Notes under the pieces: generated by a model
Seen by the model: the letters and a program-made list of their open reading frames with translations, nothing else
What the model was told of the DNA's origin: nothing
The model's database searches: none
DNA from: Lentimicrobiaceae bacterium
GTDB taxonomy: Bacteria; Bacteroidota; Bacteroidia; Bacteroidales; WCHB1-69
DNA length: 11,838 bases
Direction of reading: 5' to 3'
Assembly (NCBI GenBank): GCA_009776395.1
Contig: WRNX01000032.1
Location: 1 to 11,838 of the forward strand
Program-made: the position numbers and the translations under genes
In this document: in pieces, positions 1 through 7,120 of the stretch
Layout: every line of letters begins with the position of its first letter
Position numbering within the stretch: position 1 is the first letter of the stretch

Positions 1-66
1 GAAGTTAAGCCCGATAGTGCCAATGGTACTGCCTTAACCGGTGGGAGAGTAGGAAGTCGCCCAATA
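1..66 (+). rRNA. rrf: 5S ribosomal RNA, 3' part only
   Basis: The first bases carry the conserved 3' half of bacterial 5S rRNA: GAAGTTAAGCCC, then GGTACTGCC, then GGTGGGAGAGTAGG. The 5' half lies outside the window, so this is the tail of an rRNA operon transcribed rightwards. The 3' end is put near 66 because the terminator stem begins just after; the exact mature end cannot be fixed without the 5' strand of helix I. The RNA is part of the large ribosomal subunit. Confidence 0.93.
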
Positions 67-68
67 CC

Positions 69-102
69 AAAACGCCCTTACAATTTGTAGGGGCGTTTTT
101 TT
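69..102 (+). terminator. Intrinsic terminator of the rRNA operon
   Basis: A long stem (69-82 pairing with 86-99, one G-U pair, 3-nt loop, core AACGCCC/GGGCGTT) is followed directly by a run of T to 102. It lies a few bases after the 5S RNA and is a textbook Rho-independent terminator. It separates the rRNA operon from rpsA, which therefore needs its own promoter. Confidence 0.93.
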
Positions 103-120
103 ATTTGGGAGATTTTCTTT

Positions 121-147
121 GCACGCAGATGGCGCAGAAAAACCTGA
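121..147. repeat. Degenerate 9-bp-period repeat (ACGCAGATG type)
   Basis: GCACGCAGATGGCGCAGA at 121-138 consists of about two units of a 9-bp motif built on CGCAGA, continuing weakly to 147. The same 18-mer, with two differences, occurs at 11767-11784 inside a coding region at the other end of the window. It lies between the rRNA terminator and the rpsA promoter, with no gene on either strand that I can support. Confidence 0.55.
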
Positions 148-200
148 CTTCCGTTTAAGGACAGGAAAATTGTAGGCATTTTATAAAACATTACTAATAA

Positions 201-218
201 ACGTAAAGACACAAAGAT
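201..218. repeat. Degenerate 9-bp-period repeat (ACGTAAAGA/CACAAAGAT)
   Basis: Two adjacent 9-bp units, ACGTAAAGA and CACAAAGAT, share the core AAAGA and resemble the dispersed 'acgcaaagacgcaaag' type of low-complexity repeat that I recall from Bacteroidota intergenic DNA. It is followed by an A-rich stretch. Only two units are present, so the call is tentative. Confidence 0.35.
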
Positions 219-283
219 TTTACCACAAAAAAAAAATTTTAACGTTTGTCCCAAGTTAAAGAATATAGATGCCAAAAAAATTA

Positions 284-298
284 TATATTTGCACTCCT
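284..298 (+). promoter_or_regulatory. Probable rpsA promoter (-7 box TATATTTG)
   Basis: TATATTTG at 284-291 fits the Bacteroidota sigma-ABfr -7 consensus TAnnTTTG exactly and is followed within about 7 nt by a plausible start site near 298. No clear TTTG lies 19-21 nt upstream; the nearest, at 245-248, is too far away. The upstream element is therefore weak or absent. It is placed correctly to drive rpsA with a leader of about 90 nt. Confidence 0.6.
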
Positions 299-299
299 C

Positions 300-320
300 A
301 TCAAAAGAGGCTCTTTGATC
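300..320 (+). promoter_or_regulatory. boxA-like element within a leader hairpin, rpsA 5' UTR
   Basis: GGCTCTTTGAT at 309-319 matches the core of the E. coli rRNA antitermination boxA (TGCTCTTTAACA) at eight of nine core positions (GCTCTTTGA against GCTCTTTAA). The same bases can pair with ATCAAAAGA at 300-308, giving an 8-bp stem with one bulged A and a GGC loop, so the element could be exposed or hidden. It sits at the very start of the predicted transcript. In known systems boxA RNA is bound by NusB with ribosomal protein S10; use of that system here is inference. Confidence 0.4.
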
Positions 321-357
321 TGGAAATTAATAAGTTACCCTCATTGTCAAACAAAAA

Positions 358-375
358 TGAATCACTATTGATTCA
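358..375 (+). promoter_or_regulatory. Hairpin immediately before the rpsA start codon
   Basis: TGAATC (358-363) and GATTCA (370-375) are perfect complements with a 6-nt loop, ending 12 nt before the rpsA ATG. There is no Shine-Dalgarno sequence in between. The place fits a translational control element; S1 is autoregulated through its mRNA leader in E. coli, but whether this 6-bp, AT-rich stem acts that way is unknown. Confidence 0.35.
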
Positions 376-387
376 AAAATTAACAAA

Positions 388-2388
388 ATGTCAGAAAATT
401 TAATTCCCGCTCCCGAAATGGAAGCACAAAACGAAGAACAAGTTCTTGAACAACATGTTCAAGAAGAAACAGTAACAGATATTCCTGTTGCCGAAGAAAT
501 TGCAGTAGAAACTCCTACTGAAAAAAAAATAGTAGAAGAAACTCCTGTTGAAGAAGAACCCGTAGTTGCAGAACAACCTAAAACAAAACCATCATTTTCA
601 AAGGTTCCTTTTGCATCAGCGTATGCATCATTAGATACCTTTAATTGGGACAATCTTGAAAAAAAGGGTTCAAAATATAGCGCTACCGAAAAAGAACGCT
701 ATGAAGAATTATACACAAAATCTTTTAAATCTATTGACGAAAATGCTGTGATTAAAGGTACTGTAGTGTCTTTCAACTCACGCGAAATAGTAGTAAATAT
801 TGGTTTTAAATCCGATGGCGTGATCACGGCTTCCGAATTGCGATACAATCCGGATCTTCAAATTGGAGATGAAATTGAAGTTTATGTTGAAAACCAAGAA
901 GATGCTACAGGACAATTACAACTATCACACAAAAAAGCGCGCATGCTTCAATCATGGAATCGCGTAAATCAAGCTTTTGAAGATAGCGAAATCATTACCG
1001 GTTATGTAAAATGCAGAACTAAAGGAGGTTTAATCGTAGATGTATTTGGCATAGAAGCCTTTTTACCAGGCTCTCAAATTGATGTGAAACCCATCCGAGA
1101 CTACGATATTTATGTAAATAAAACGATGGAATTTAAAGTAGTTAAAATTAACCATGAATACAAAAACGTTGTTGTTTCACATAAAGCGCTTATTGAAGAT
1201 GAATTGGAAGCACAAAAAGCAGAAATAATTGCACGCTTGGAAAAAGGACAAATTTTAGAAGGTACGGTAAAAAATATTACCAGCTACGGAGTGTTTATAG
1301 ATTTAGGCGGTGTGGATGGTTTAATTCATATTACCGACTTGTCTTGGGGACGTATCAGCCACCCGGAAGAGATCGTTCAATTAGATGAAAAAATTAATGT
1401 AGTAATCCTTGATTTTGATGAAAGTAAAAAACGTATCGCACTTGGATTAAAACAACTAACCCCTCATCCATGGGACGCTTTAGACGCTGATTTGAAAGTA
1501 GGAGATAAAATTAAAGGTAAAGTAGTAGTTATTGCCGACTATGGCGCTTTCCTTGAAGTAAGCCCCGGTGTTGAAGGATTAGTTCACGTTTCCGAAATGT
1601 CCTGGTCGCAACATTTAAGAACTGCACACGATTTCTTAAAAGTGGGCGAAGAAGTAGAAACGGTAGTGTTAACGTTAGATAGAGATGAAAGAAAAATGTC
1701 TTTGGGTATTAAACAATTAATCCCAGATCCTTGGACAAATATCACCGAAAAATATCCTGCCGCTTCTAAACATACTGCAACAGTTCGCAACTTTACAAGT
1801 TTCGGTATTTTTGTTGAATTAGAAGAAGGCGTGGATGGTTTGATCCATATTTCCGATCTCTCCTGGTCGAAGAAAATTAAACACCCTGCCGAATTTACCA
1901 AAATTGGAGATCAAATTGACGTTGTAGTATTAGAAGTAGATATTGAAAACCACAGATTAAGTTTAGGACACAAACAATTGGAAGAAAACCCGTGGGATGT
2001 ATTTGAAACAGTATTCGCAGTGGGAACCACTCACCAAGGTACTATTATTACCCAAGTTGATAAAGGATATAATATTGCATTACCCTACGGGATTGAAGGA
2101 TTCTGCTTCAATAGGGCATTACAAAAAGAAGATAAATCCAATCCGAAAATTGATGAAACACTTCCATTTAGAGTAATTGAGTTTCAAAAAGACGCCAAAA
2201 AAATCAACCTTTCTCACTCTAAAACATGGCAAGAAACCAAAGAAGATGAAGAAAAACGTGTAGCGGCTGAAGAAAAGAAAAAGAAAAAAGAGATTGAAAA
2301 AATTAACGAAAATTCAGAAAAAACTACACTCGGCGATTTGGATATCTTCAAAACATTAAAACAAGACTTGAAAAAAGTTGAAGAATAA
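388..2388 (+). CDS. rpsA: 30S ribosomal protein S1
   Basis: Protein S1 (bS1) binds mRNA on the small subunit and helps load messages onto the ribosome. The 666-residue product has six S1 (OB-fold) repeats at about 117-187, 199-270, 285-357, 370-442, 457-530 and 544-615. Repeats 3-5 are canonical, with the signature G(V/A/I)F-(I/L/V) followed by DGLIH(I)-DLSW or EGLVHVSEMSW. Repeats 1 and 2 (ribosome binding in E. coli) and repeat 6 are more divergent. The first ~80 residues are an acidic, Glu/Pro-rich extension not found in the 557-residue E. coli protein. After repeat 6 comes a Lys/Glu-rich helical segment (about 617-645) and a conserved-looking tail, LGDLDIFKTLKQDLKK. The ATG at 388 is the only sensible start and has no Shine-Dalgarno motif, as is usual in this phylum. 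It has its own promoter and leader after the rRNA terminator. Confidence 0.97.
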   Translation: MSENLIPAPEMEAQNEEQVLEQHVQEETVTDIPVAEEIAVETPTEKKIVEETPVEEEPVVAEQPKTKPSFSKVPFASAYASLDTFNWDNLEKKGSKYSATEKERYEELYTKSFKSIDENAVIKGTVVSFNSREIVVNIGFKSDGVITASELRYNPDLQIGDEIEVYVENQEDATGQLQLSHKKARMLQSWNRVNQAFEDSEIITGYVKCRTKGGLIVDVFGIEAFLPGSQIDVKPIRDYDIYVNKTMEFKVVKINHEYKNVVVSHKALIEDELEAQKAEIIARLEKGQILEGTVKNITSYGVFIDLGGVDGLIHITDLSWGRISHPEEIVQLDEKINVVILDFDESKKRIALGLKQLTPHPWDALDADLKVGDKIKGKVVVIADYGAFLEVSPGVEGLVHVSEMSWSQHLRTAHDFLKVGEEVETVVLTLDRDERKMSLGIKQLIPDPWTNITEKYPAASKHTATVRNFTSFGIFVELEEGVDGLIHISDLSWSKKIKHPAEFTKIGDQIDVVVLEVDIENHRLSLGHKQLEENPWDVFETVFAVGTTHQGTIITQVDKGYNIALPYGIEGFCFNRALQKEDKSNPKIDETLPFRVIEFQKDAKKINLSHSKTWQETKEDEEKRVAAEEKKKKKEIEKINENSEKTTLGDLDIFKTLKQDLKKVEE

Positions 2389-2444
2389 TCTTTTATTGTA
2401 ACTTCTCATTTCAAAAATTATTTACAACAATTATTTATATTAAT

Positions 2445-5400
2445 ATGAAAAAATTATCTGTTTTATTTCTGCTCCTGAACATCTGTTTCCTTTCTTTTGG
2501 AGCCTATCTTGAAAATGTTCCTACGCAATTGGTACAACCCAATGGCGAAGTATTAAACCTTTTTACTACCGGCGACGAATTTTATCGAAGAGTTCATGAC
2601 GCCGACGGCTACTCCATAGTTCCAGGAGAAGACGGATGGTATTATTATGCTATTTATGATGCCGTTACAGACGAATTAGTTCCCAGTCAATTCATTGTAA
2701 CCGAAAATAGAAATTTTGAACTTAATATACCAAAAGGTGTTGCGATTTCACATGAAAAATATATGGAAAAACGCCGTGCCTATTACGAACCCACAGGAAG
2801 AAATGCAGCCAGTGTGCCCGATAGATCTATTCTGGAAGATTTGGCAACTCGTAACCCGAGTGATACCCAACAGATAAATAATATTGTAATTTGCATTGGA
2901 TTCTCTGATACCCAATCCATGTCAAACAATTTCTCTTATGTGGATGGAATGTTTAACTCAAATGCAGGCAACAATATGAGAGATTATTATGCTACCGTGT
3001 CTTACAATAAATTAGACTTAGAATCTCATTTTTATCCGCCCGCAGATGGAAACGTACTTAGATTTTACAAAGATTCTAATCCTAGAAATTACTATCGCCC
3101 CTACTCAAGCAGTAATACCATTGGTTATACCAATGATAATCAAGCCACGCAACGCGAACACACTTTACTGGCTAATGCCGTGAACTGGGTAAATACAAAT
3201 TGGCCCGTTCCTGCAAGTTTAAATCTTGATATTAATAATGATGGAAGATGCGACTTTATCAGTTTTGTAATTTATGGTCCCCCTGGCGGTTGGTCTGATT
3301 TGCTTTGGCCCCACATGTGGTCGCTGTATGCTCAAAATGTGTCTATTAACGGAAAACGTGTGTTTGATTATAATTTTGAATTGGATGGCAACTCTTCCTA
3401 CTTTAATTCTAGCGTTTTTTGCCATGAAGGGTTTCACGTATTGGGTTCCCCCGATTTATATCACTACTATTATTATGATAATATATCCCCTGTTGGATCA
3501 TGGGATATTATGGAATCTAATAATCTACCAAAACCTCAATCCATGTCAGCATATATGAAATATAAGTATGGAAAATGGATTTCAACCCTTCCCATTGCTA
3601 CCATAAACAAAACTTATGAAGTTTTTCCTTTTTATTTTAATGATGGATCGGACCCCGAAAAACCCGTTATTTATAGAATACCTATGACCAATACTACAAC
3701 ACAATACAGTGTGGTTGAATATCGTAAAAAAACTGGAACCAATTATGATAACTCCTTGCAAAATGAGGGATTGTTGATCTATAGAATTAATTCTAATATG
3801 GATGGAAATGCAGATTTTAATGGCACTAACTCTTTTGATGAAGTTTATTTGTACAGAAATGGAAGTTCGCAAACCAACGGCGTTTATTCGAACGGAACTT
3901 TAAGTCAAGCGCCCTATAACAGTTCCAACGGAAAAACAGCCTTCAACAGTACCACAAATCCAAAACCCTGCCAATCGAACGGAACAGCCGAAAATACCCA
4001 AAATATTAATAATATTCTGTATGATAATGGTACCGATTCTTACACCTTTTTTTATGGAGATCCGGCAAATAGAACTATTGCAGTGGATAAAAACCAATTA
4101 CTGCTTGACAAATTTGAGGGCGCATCGGGCGCTGTAACCGTAACCTCCAATGTGGTGTGGAATGTTGCCATTCCTGCCCCTGCTGCCGGATGGCTCTCTG
4201 TTTCTAAAACCAAAGGACTGAACGATGCCACATTAACTTTCTACACGTTAAGTACTAATTCCGGCTCTGATATCCGTTCTGCCGATGTTACCATTACAGG
4301 AAACGGACAAACTTTTACCGTTACCGTATCTCAAAACGTCGCTACTCTTGATTGCGCACTTTTTGAAGATTTTGAAGATATTAATCCTGCAAATCCGGGT
4401 TACGCCGGAAATACTGTTACTTCATCTACAGGAGAGTGGCTTATTTTAGGATATGGCGCTATGGATGAAAGTAGTGATAGATATTTTGACACTAAATCTA
4501 TTCGGTTAAGGGCGAATAATAGCGATCCCGCAAACGGTGCTATAACTATTCCCGGAGAAAACACCACCGGCGCCAATGTGATTCAAATGCAATGGGATAA
4601 ACCAAATGGCGTGGGAACAGTGAGCTTTTACTATGGATCATTTGGGACTCATCAAAACGGTACTGTATTTGTTGAGTATTCTACCGATGGAGGTACTACA
4701 TGGATTTCCCCTCCAAATAACTCAGTAACTTCCCCTACATGGGCAAGCGTTGGGGAAGTTATGCAAGAGTTTAGTGTGCAAATTAATGTACAGGGAAATG
4801 CCAGAATCAGAGTTATCAAATACAAACAATCAGGAACAACTAATTCTGTAAACATTGACAACCTTTGTATAACCGATTACAGTCAAACAGGTTATGTTTC
4901 TGCTCCGGTTTTTAATCCTCCCGGTGGAACCTACAGCAGCCCCATTAATGTTGCCATCACCTCATCTACCGAAAACGCTACCATCAGATATACGTTAGAC
5001 GGCAGCGAACCTACCCCCGCATCTGATCTTTATTCAACCCCAATCAATATCAGTTCAACCACCACTGTTAAAGCAAAAGCATGGAAAGATGGAATGGAAC
5101 CCAGTACTACAAGCACAGCGATTTATACATATCCCATTAATGTAACTACTATCGCAGACTTTAAGGCTGCCAACAACCCCGCTACTTCTAACCTATACTG
5201 CATCACCGGCGATGTAACTTTTGTTTACCGAAGCAATCGCAACATTTATATAAAAGATGCCACCGGAGGTTTATTAGTGTTTGATAATGCTACTCCGGTA
5301 ATCACTACCGAATATAATGATGGTGATGTGATTCAAGGAGGTGTTGTGGGTACTTGCACTATTTATAACGGTCAGTATGAACTTATTCCTACGGTCAATA

Positions 5401-6497
5401 CGGCTGTTGGTGTTCCAGATTCGCCCGTGGCGCCCATAGTGATAACCATGGCAAACTTATTATCCGATTTCGCTACTTATGAATCTCAACTAATACGTAT
5501 TGAAAATGTTACATTTGATGAGGGTACTTTTGGAACCGGATCTGCCGGGAATATCAATATTTATCAAGAATCAAGTACGATGATTTGTCGTAACCATTTC
5601 GGAAATATTACCGATTTTACTCCTGATACAGAAATAGGTTACAATGTAACCGGTTTTGCCATACCTTTTAATGCAGACAGACAGATTGCCCCTCGTAATT
5701 TAGATGATATTGAAGAGTGCGGTATTCAATTAACAGGCACCGTAACCATCAGCGGCGCCGCAGTTTTTGGCGAAACTTTAACTGCCAATGCCGATCTATC
5801 TTCCACACCGGTAATCCCTGACCTGGGAGAAATTACCTATCAATGGAAACGCGGTACAACCAATATTGGCGAGAATAGTGAAACTTATACATTAGTTCAA
5901 GCCGACATTGGCAACAAAATTTCAGTAGTTGTAACGGCAGCCAATTGTGGTGGCAGCGTAATCTCTACGCCAACGGAAGAGGTAATCAAAGCAACTCAGA
6001 ATGCGCCCGAAGCCCCAACTCTTGATAATAAAACAGAAAACAGTATTACCTTGAATGAAATTTCCGGCTGCGAGTATCGAATGGATGAAAGCGCATGGCA
6101 AACGGAAACTATATTTAGCGGACTATCGCCCAATACAACTTACAGTTTTGAAGTGCGCAAAGCAGAAACCGCTACCCATTTTGCTTCCGAACCCGGACCG
6201 TCTGCACAGTTTACAACAAATCCGCTTGGTATTGCCGAAGCCGAATTGAACAATATCCACATTTATGGGTATCAAAATTCGGTTTATATTACCGTAGAAA
6301 AAATGCACGCATTGTCGCTACCAACGGTTGAAATAACGGATATGCTGGGACGAGTAGTATTTCAAGGAAAGATTAATGATGTAAAAACGATTATTCCATT
6401 ACAGGTAAACACAGGTATTTACAACGTTGTATTATTATTGCAGAATGCTGATGAGGCGCGTAGTGTTGCTACGAAAGTTTTGATAACGAAGTTCTAA
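2445..6497 (+). CDS. Secreted M6-family metalloprotease with accessory domains and T9SS-like C-terminus
   Basis: A 1350-residue exported zinc protease related to immune inhibitor A. A signal peptide (1-20, cut near SFG/A) is followed by a prodomain-like segment (TGDEFYRRVHDADGYSI, about 41-57). The M6 catalytic region runs from about 145 to 420: core strand NIVICIGFSD, MRDYYATVSYNKL at 178, WPHMW near 288, and the zinc site HEGFH at 327-331 in HEGFHVLGSPDLY, where Asp337 is the candidate third ligand. Downstream, in order: a BACON-like beta domain (543-633), a jelly-roll/MAM-like region (634-815), a CHB_HEX_C_1-like domain with IRYTLDGSEPT (817-897), a DUF5689-like OB-fold domain (898-1093), an Ig-like domain with ITYQWKRG (1096-1181), a Fn3-like domain (1186-1260), and a sorting domain with VEITDMLGRVVF and GIYNVVL but no YPNP motif. 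The catalytic assignment is strong; the accessory domain names are from pattern only. Substrate unknown. I see no clear promoter in the 56-nt gap after rpsA. Confidence 0.9.
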   Translation: MKKLSVLFLLLNICFLSFGAYLENVPTQLVQPNGEVLNLFTTGDEFYRRVHDADGYSIVPGEDGWYYYAIYDAVTDELVPSQFIVTENRNFELNIPKGVAISHEKYMEKRRAYYEPTGRNAASVPDRSILEDLATRNPSDTQQINNIVICIGFSDTQSMSNNFSYVDGMFNSNAGNNMRDYYATVSYNKLDLESHFYPPADGNVLRFYKDSNPRNYYRPYSSSNTIGYTNDNQATQREHTLLANAVNWVNTNWPVPASLNLDINNDGRCDFISFVIYGPPGGWSDLLWPHMWSLYAQNVSINGKRVFDYNFELDGNSSYFNSSVFCHEGFHVLGSPDLYHYYYYDNISPVGSWDIMESNNLPKPQSMSAYMKYKYGKWISTLPIATINKTYEVFPFYFNDGSDPEKPVIYRIPMTNTTTQYSVVEYRKKTGTNYDNSLQNEGLLIYRINSNMDGNADFNGTNSFDEVYLYRNGSSQTNGVYSNGTLSQAPYNSSNGKTAFNSTTNPKPCQSNGTAENTQNINNILYDNGTDSYTFFYGDPANRTIAVDKNQLLLDKFEGASGAVTVTSNVVWNVAIPAPAAGWLSVSKTKGLNDATLTFYTLSTNSGSDIRSADVTITGNGQTFTVTVSQNVATLDCALFEDFEDINPANPGYAGNTVTSSTGEWLILGYGAMDESSDRYFDTKSIRLRANNSDPANGAITIPGENTTGANVIQMQWDKPNGVGTVSFYYGSFGTHQNGTVFVEYSTDGGTTWISPPNNSVTSPTWASVGEVMQEFSVQINVQGNARIRVIKYKQSGTTNSVNIDNLCITDYSQTGYVSAPVFNPPGGTYSSPINVAITSSTENATIRYTLDGSEPTPASDLYSTPINISSTTTVKAKAWKDGMEPSTTSTAIYTYPINVTTIADFKAANNPATSNLYCITGDVTFVYRSNRNIYIKDATGGLLVFDNATPVITTEYNDGDVIQGGVVGTCTIYNGQYELIPTVNTAVGVPDSPVAPIVITMANLLSDFATYESQLIRIENVTFDEGTFGTGSAGNINIYQESSTMICRNHFGNITDFTPDTEIGYNVTGFAIPFNADRQIAPRNLDDIEECGIQLTGTVTISGAAVFGETLTANADLSSTPVIPDLGEITYQWKRGTTNIGENSETYTLVQADIGNKISVVVTAANCGGSVISTPTEEVIKATQNAPEAPTLDNKTENSITLNEISGCEYRMDESAWQTETIFSGLSPNTTYSFEVRKAETATHFASEPGPSAQFTTNPLGIAEAELNNIHIYGYQNSVYITVEKMHALSLPTVEITDMLGRVVFQGKINDVKTIIPLQVNTGIYNVVLLLQNADEARSVATKVLITKF

Positions 6498-6505
6498 AAT
6501 GTGAA

Positions 6506-7051
6506 ATGAATACCCCCGCTCAATTCGATCAAATAGAAAAAATTTGTTTCGACCTTTTTTCCAAAAAAGCGGTGGATTATGGTACGGCATGGCGAATTTT
6601 GCGAATCTCTTCTTTAACCGACCAAATCTATATCAAAGCGCAAAGAATTAGAAGTATTCAAGAAAAAGGGATTGCAAAAGTGGACGAAGGGATTGTGCCG
6701 GAATTTATCGGTATTATCAACTATTCCGTCATGGCATTGATACAGTTGGAAATTGGCGTTGCAGATTCTTACGAGGGGATGATTTCTGCCGAAGAAGCGA
6801 AGCAACTCTATCAAAAATATATTCATCATGCCAAAGCGTTAATGCTCAATAAAAACCACGATTACGGCGAAGCTTGGCGCAATATGCGCGTAGAATCATT
6901 AACCGACATTATTTTAATGAAACTGTTACGCATTAAACAAATAGAAGATAATGAGGGAAATACTACCGTTTCGGAAGGAATAGACGCCAACTATTATGAT
7001 ATTATTAATTATGCCGTTTTTGCAATGATAAAATTAATATTTTACATTTGA
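6506..7051 (+). CDS. DUF1599 family protein with tandem domain
   Basis: A 181-residue soluble protein without a signal peptide or membrane segment. It is an internal duplication. Copy 1 (24-82) has DYGTAWRILRISSLTDQIYIK, RIRSIQE, DEGI and IINYSVMALI. Copy 2 (119-178) has DYGEAWRNMRVESLTDIILMK, RIKQIED, SEGI and IINYAVFAMIKL. This is the pattern I know as DUF1599, widespread in Bacteroidota; the molecular function is not established. The all-helical look and the paired conserved D/W/R/E residues could suit a nucleotide-related helical fold, but that is conjecture. The ATG at 6506 is 8 bp after the protease stop; an ATG at 6499 is useless because TGA follows at once. It is probably co-transcribed with the protease, although the two have no obvious functional link. 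It runs convergent to the next gene, with 69 bp between. Confidence 0.82.
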   Translation: MNTPAQFDQIEKICFDLFSKKAVDYGTAWRILRISSLTDQIYIKAQRIRSIQEKGIAKVDEGIVPEFIGIINYSVMALIQLEIGVADSYEGMISAEEAKQLYQKYIHHAKALMLNKNHDYGEAWRNMRVESLTDIILMKLLRIKQIEDNEGNTTVSEGIDANYYDIINYAVFAMIKLIFYI

Positions 7052-7120
7052 CACCTGCAAAACCAATGTAATTTAGGAGTACCCAATAAATAATATTTTT
7101 TTGGAAGAATTAAATTTGAA

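Noticed and set aside
78..275. 65-codon minus-strand open frame in the rRNA-rpsA gap
   Set aside because: It overlaps the rRNA terminator stem and the repeats, has a low-complexity sequence, and lacks a promoter or family resemblance.
357..371. Tiny upstream frame (ATG plus three codons and TGA) in the rpsA leader
   Set aside because: It overlaps the hairpin and encodes only MNHY; in AT-rich DNA this is expected by chance, and nothing shows that it is translated.
1584..1901. 105-codon minus-strand open frame inside rpsA
   Set aside because: It lies antisense to conserved S1 repeats 4 and 5 and has no recognisable features.
3274..3558. 94-codon plus-strand open frame within the metalloprotease gene
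   Set aside because: It is a shifted frame across the conserved zinc-site region of the M6 domain, so it is a by-product of that gene.
7082..7104. Possible terminator between the convergent genes (CCAA ... T-run ... TTGG)
   Set aside because: Only four good pairs and several mismatches; the T-run is inside the putative stem. No convincing terminator is seen in the 69-bp gap.
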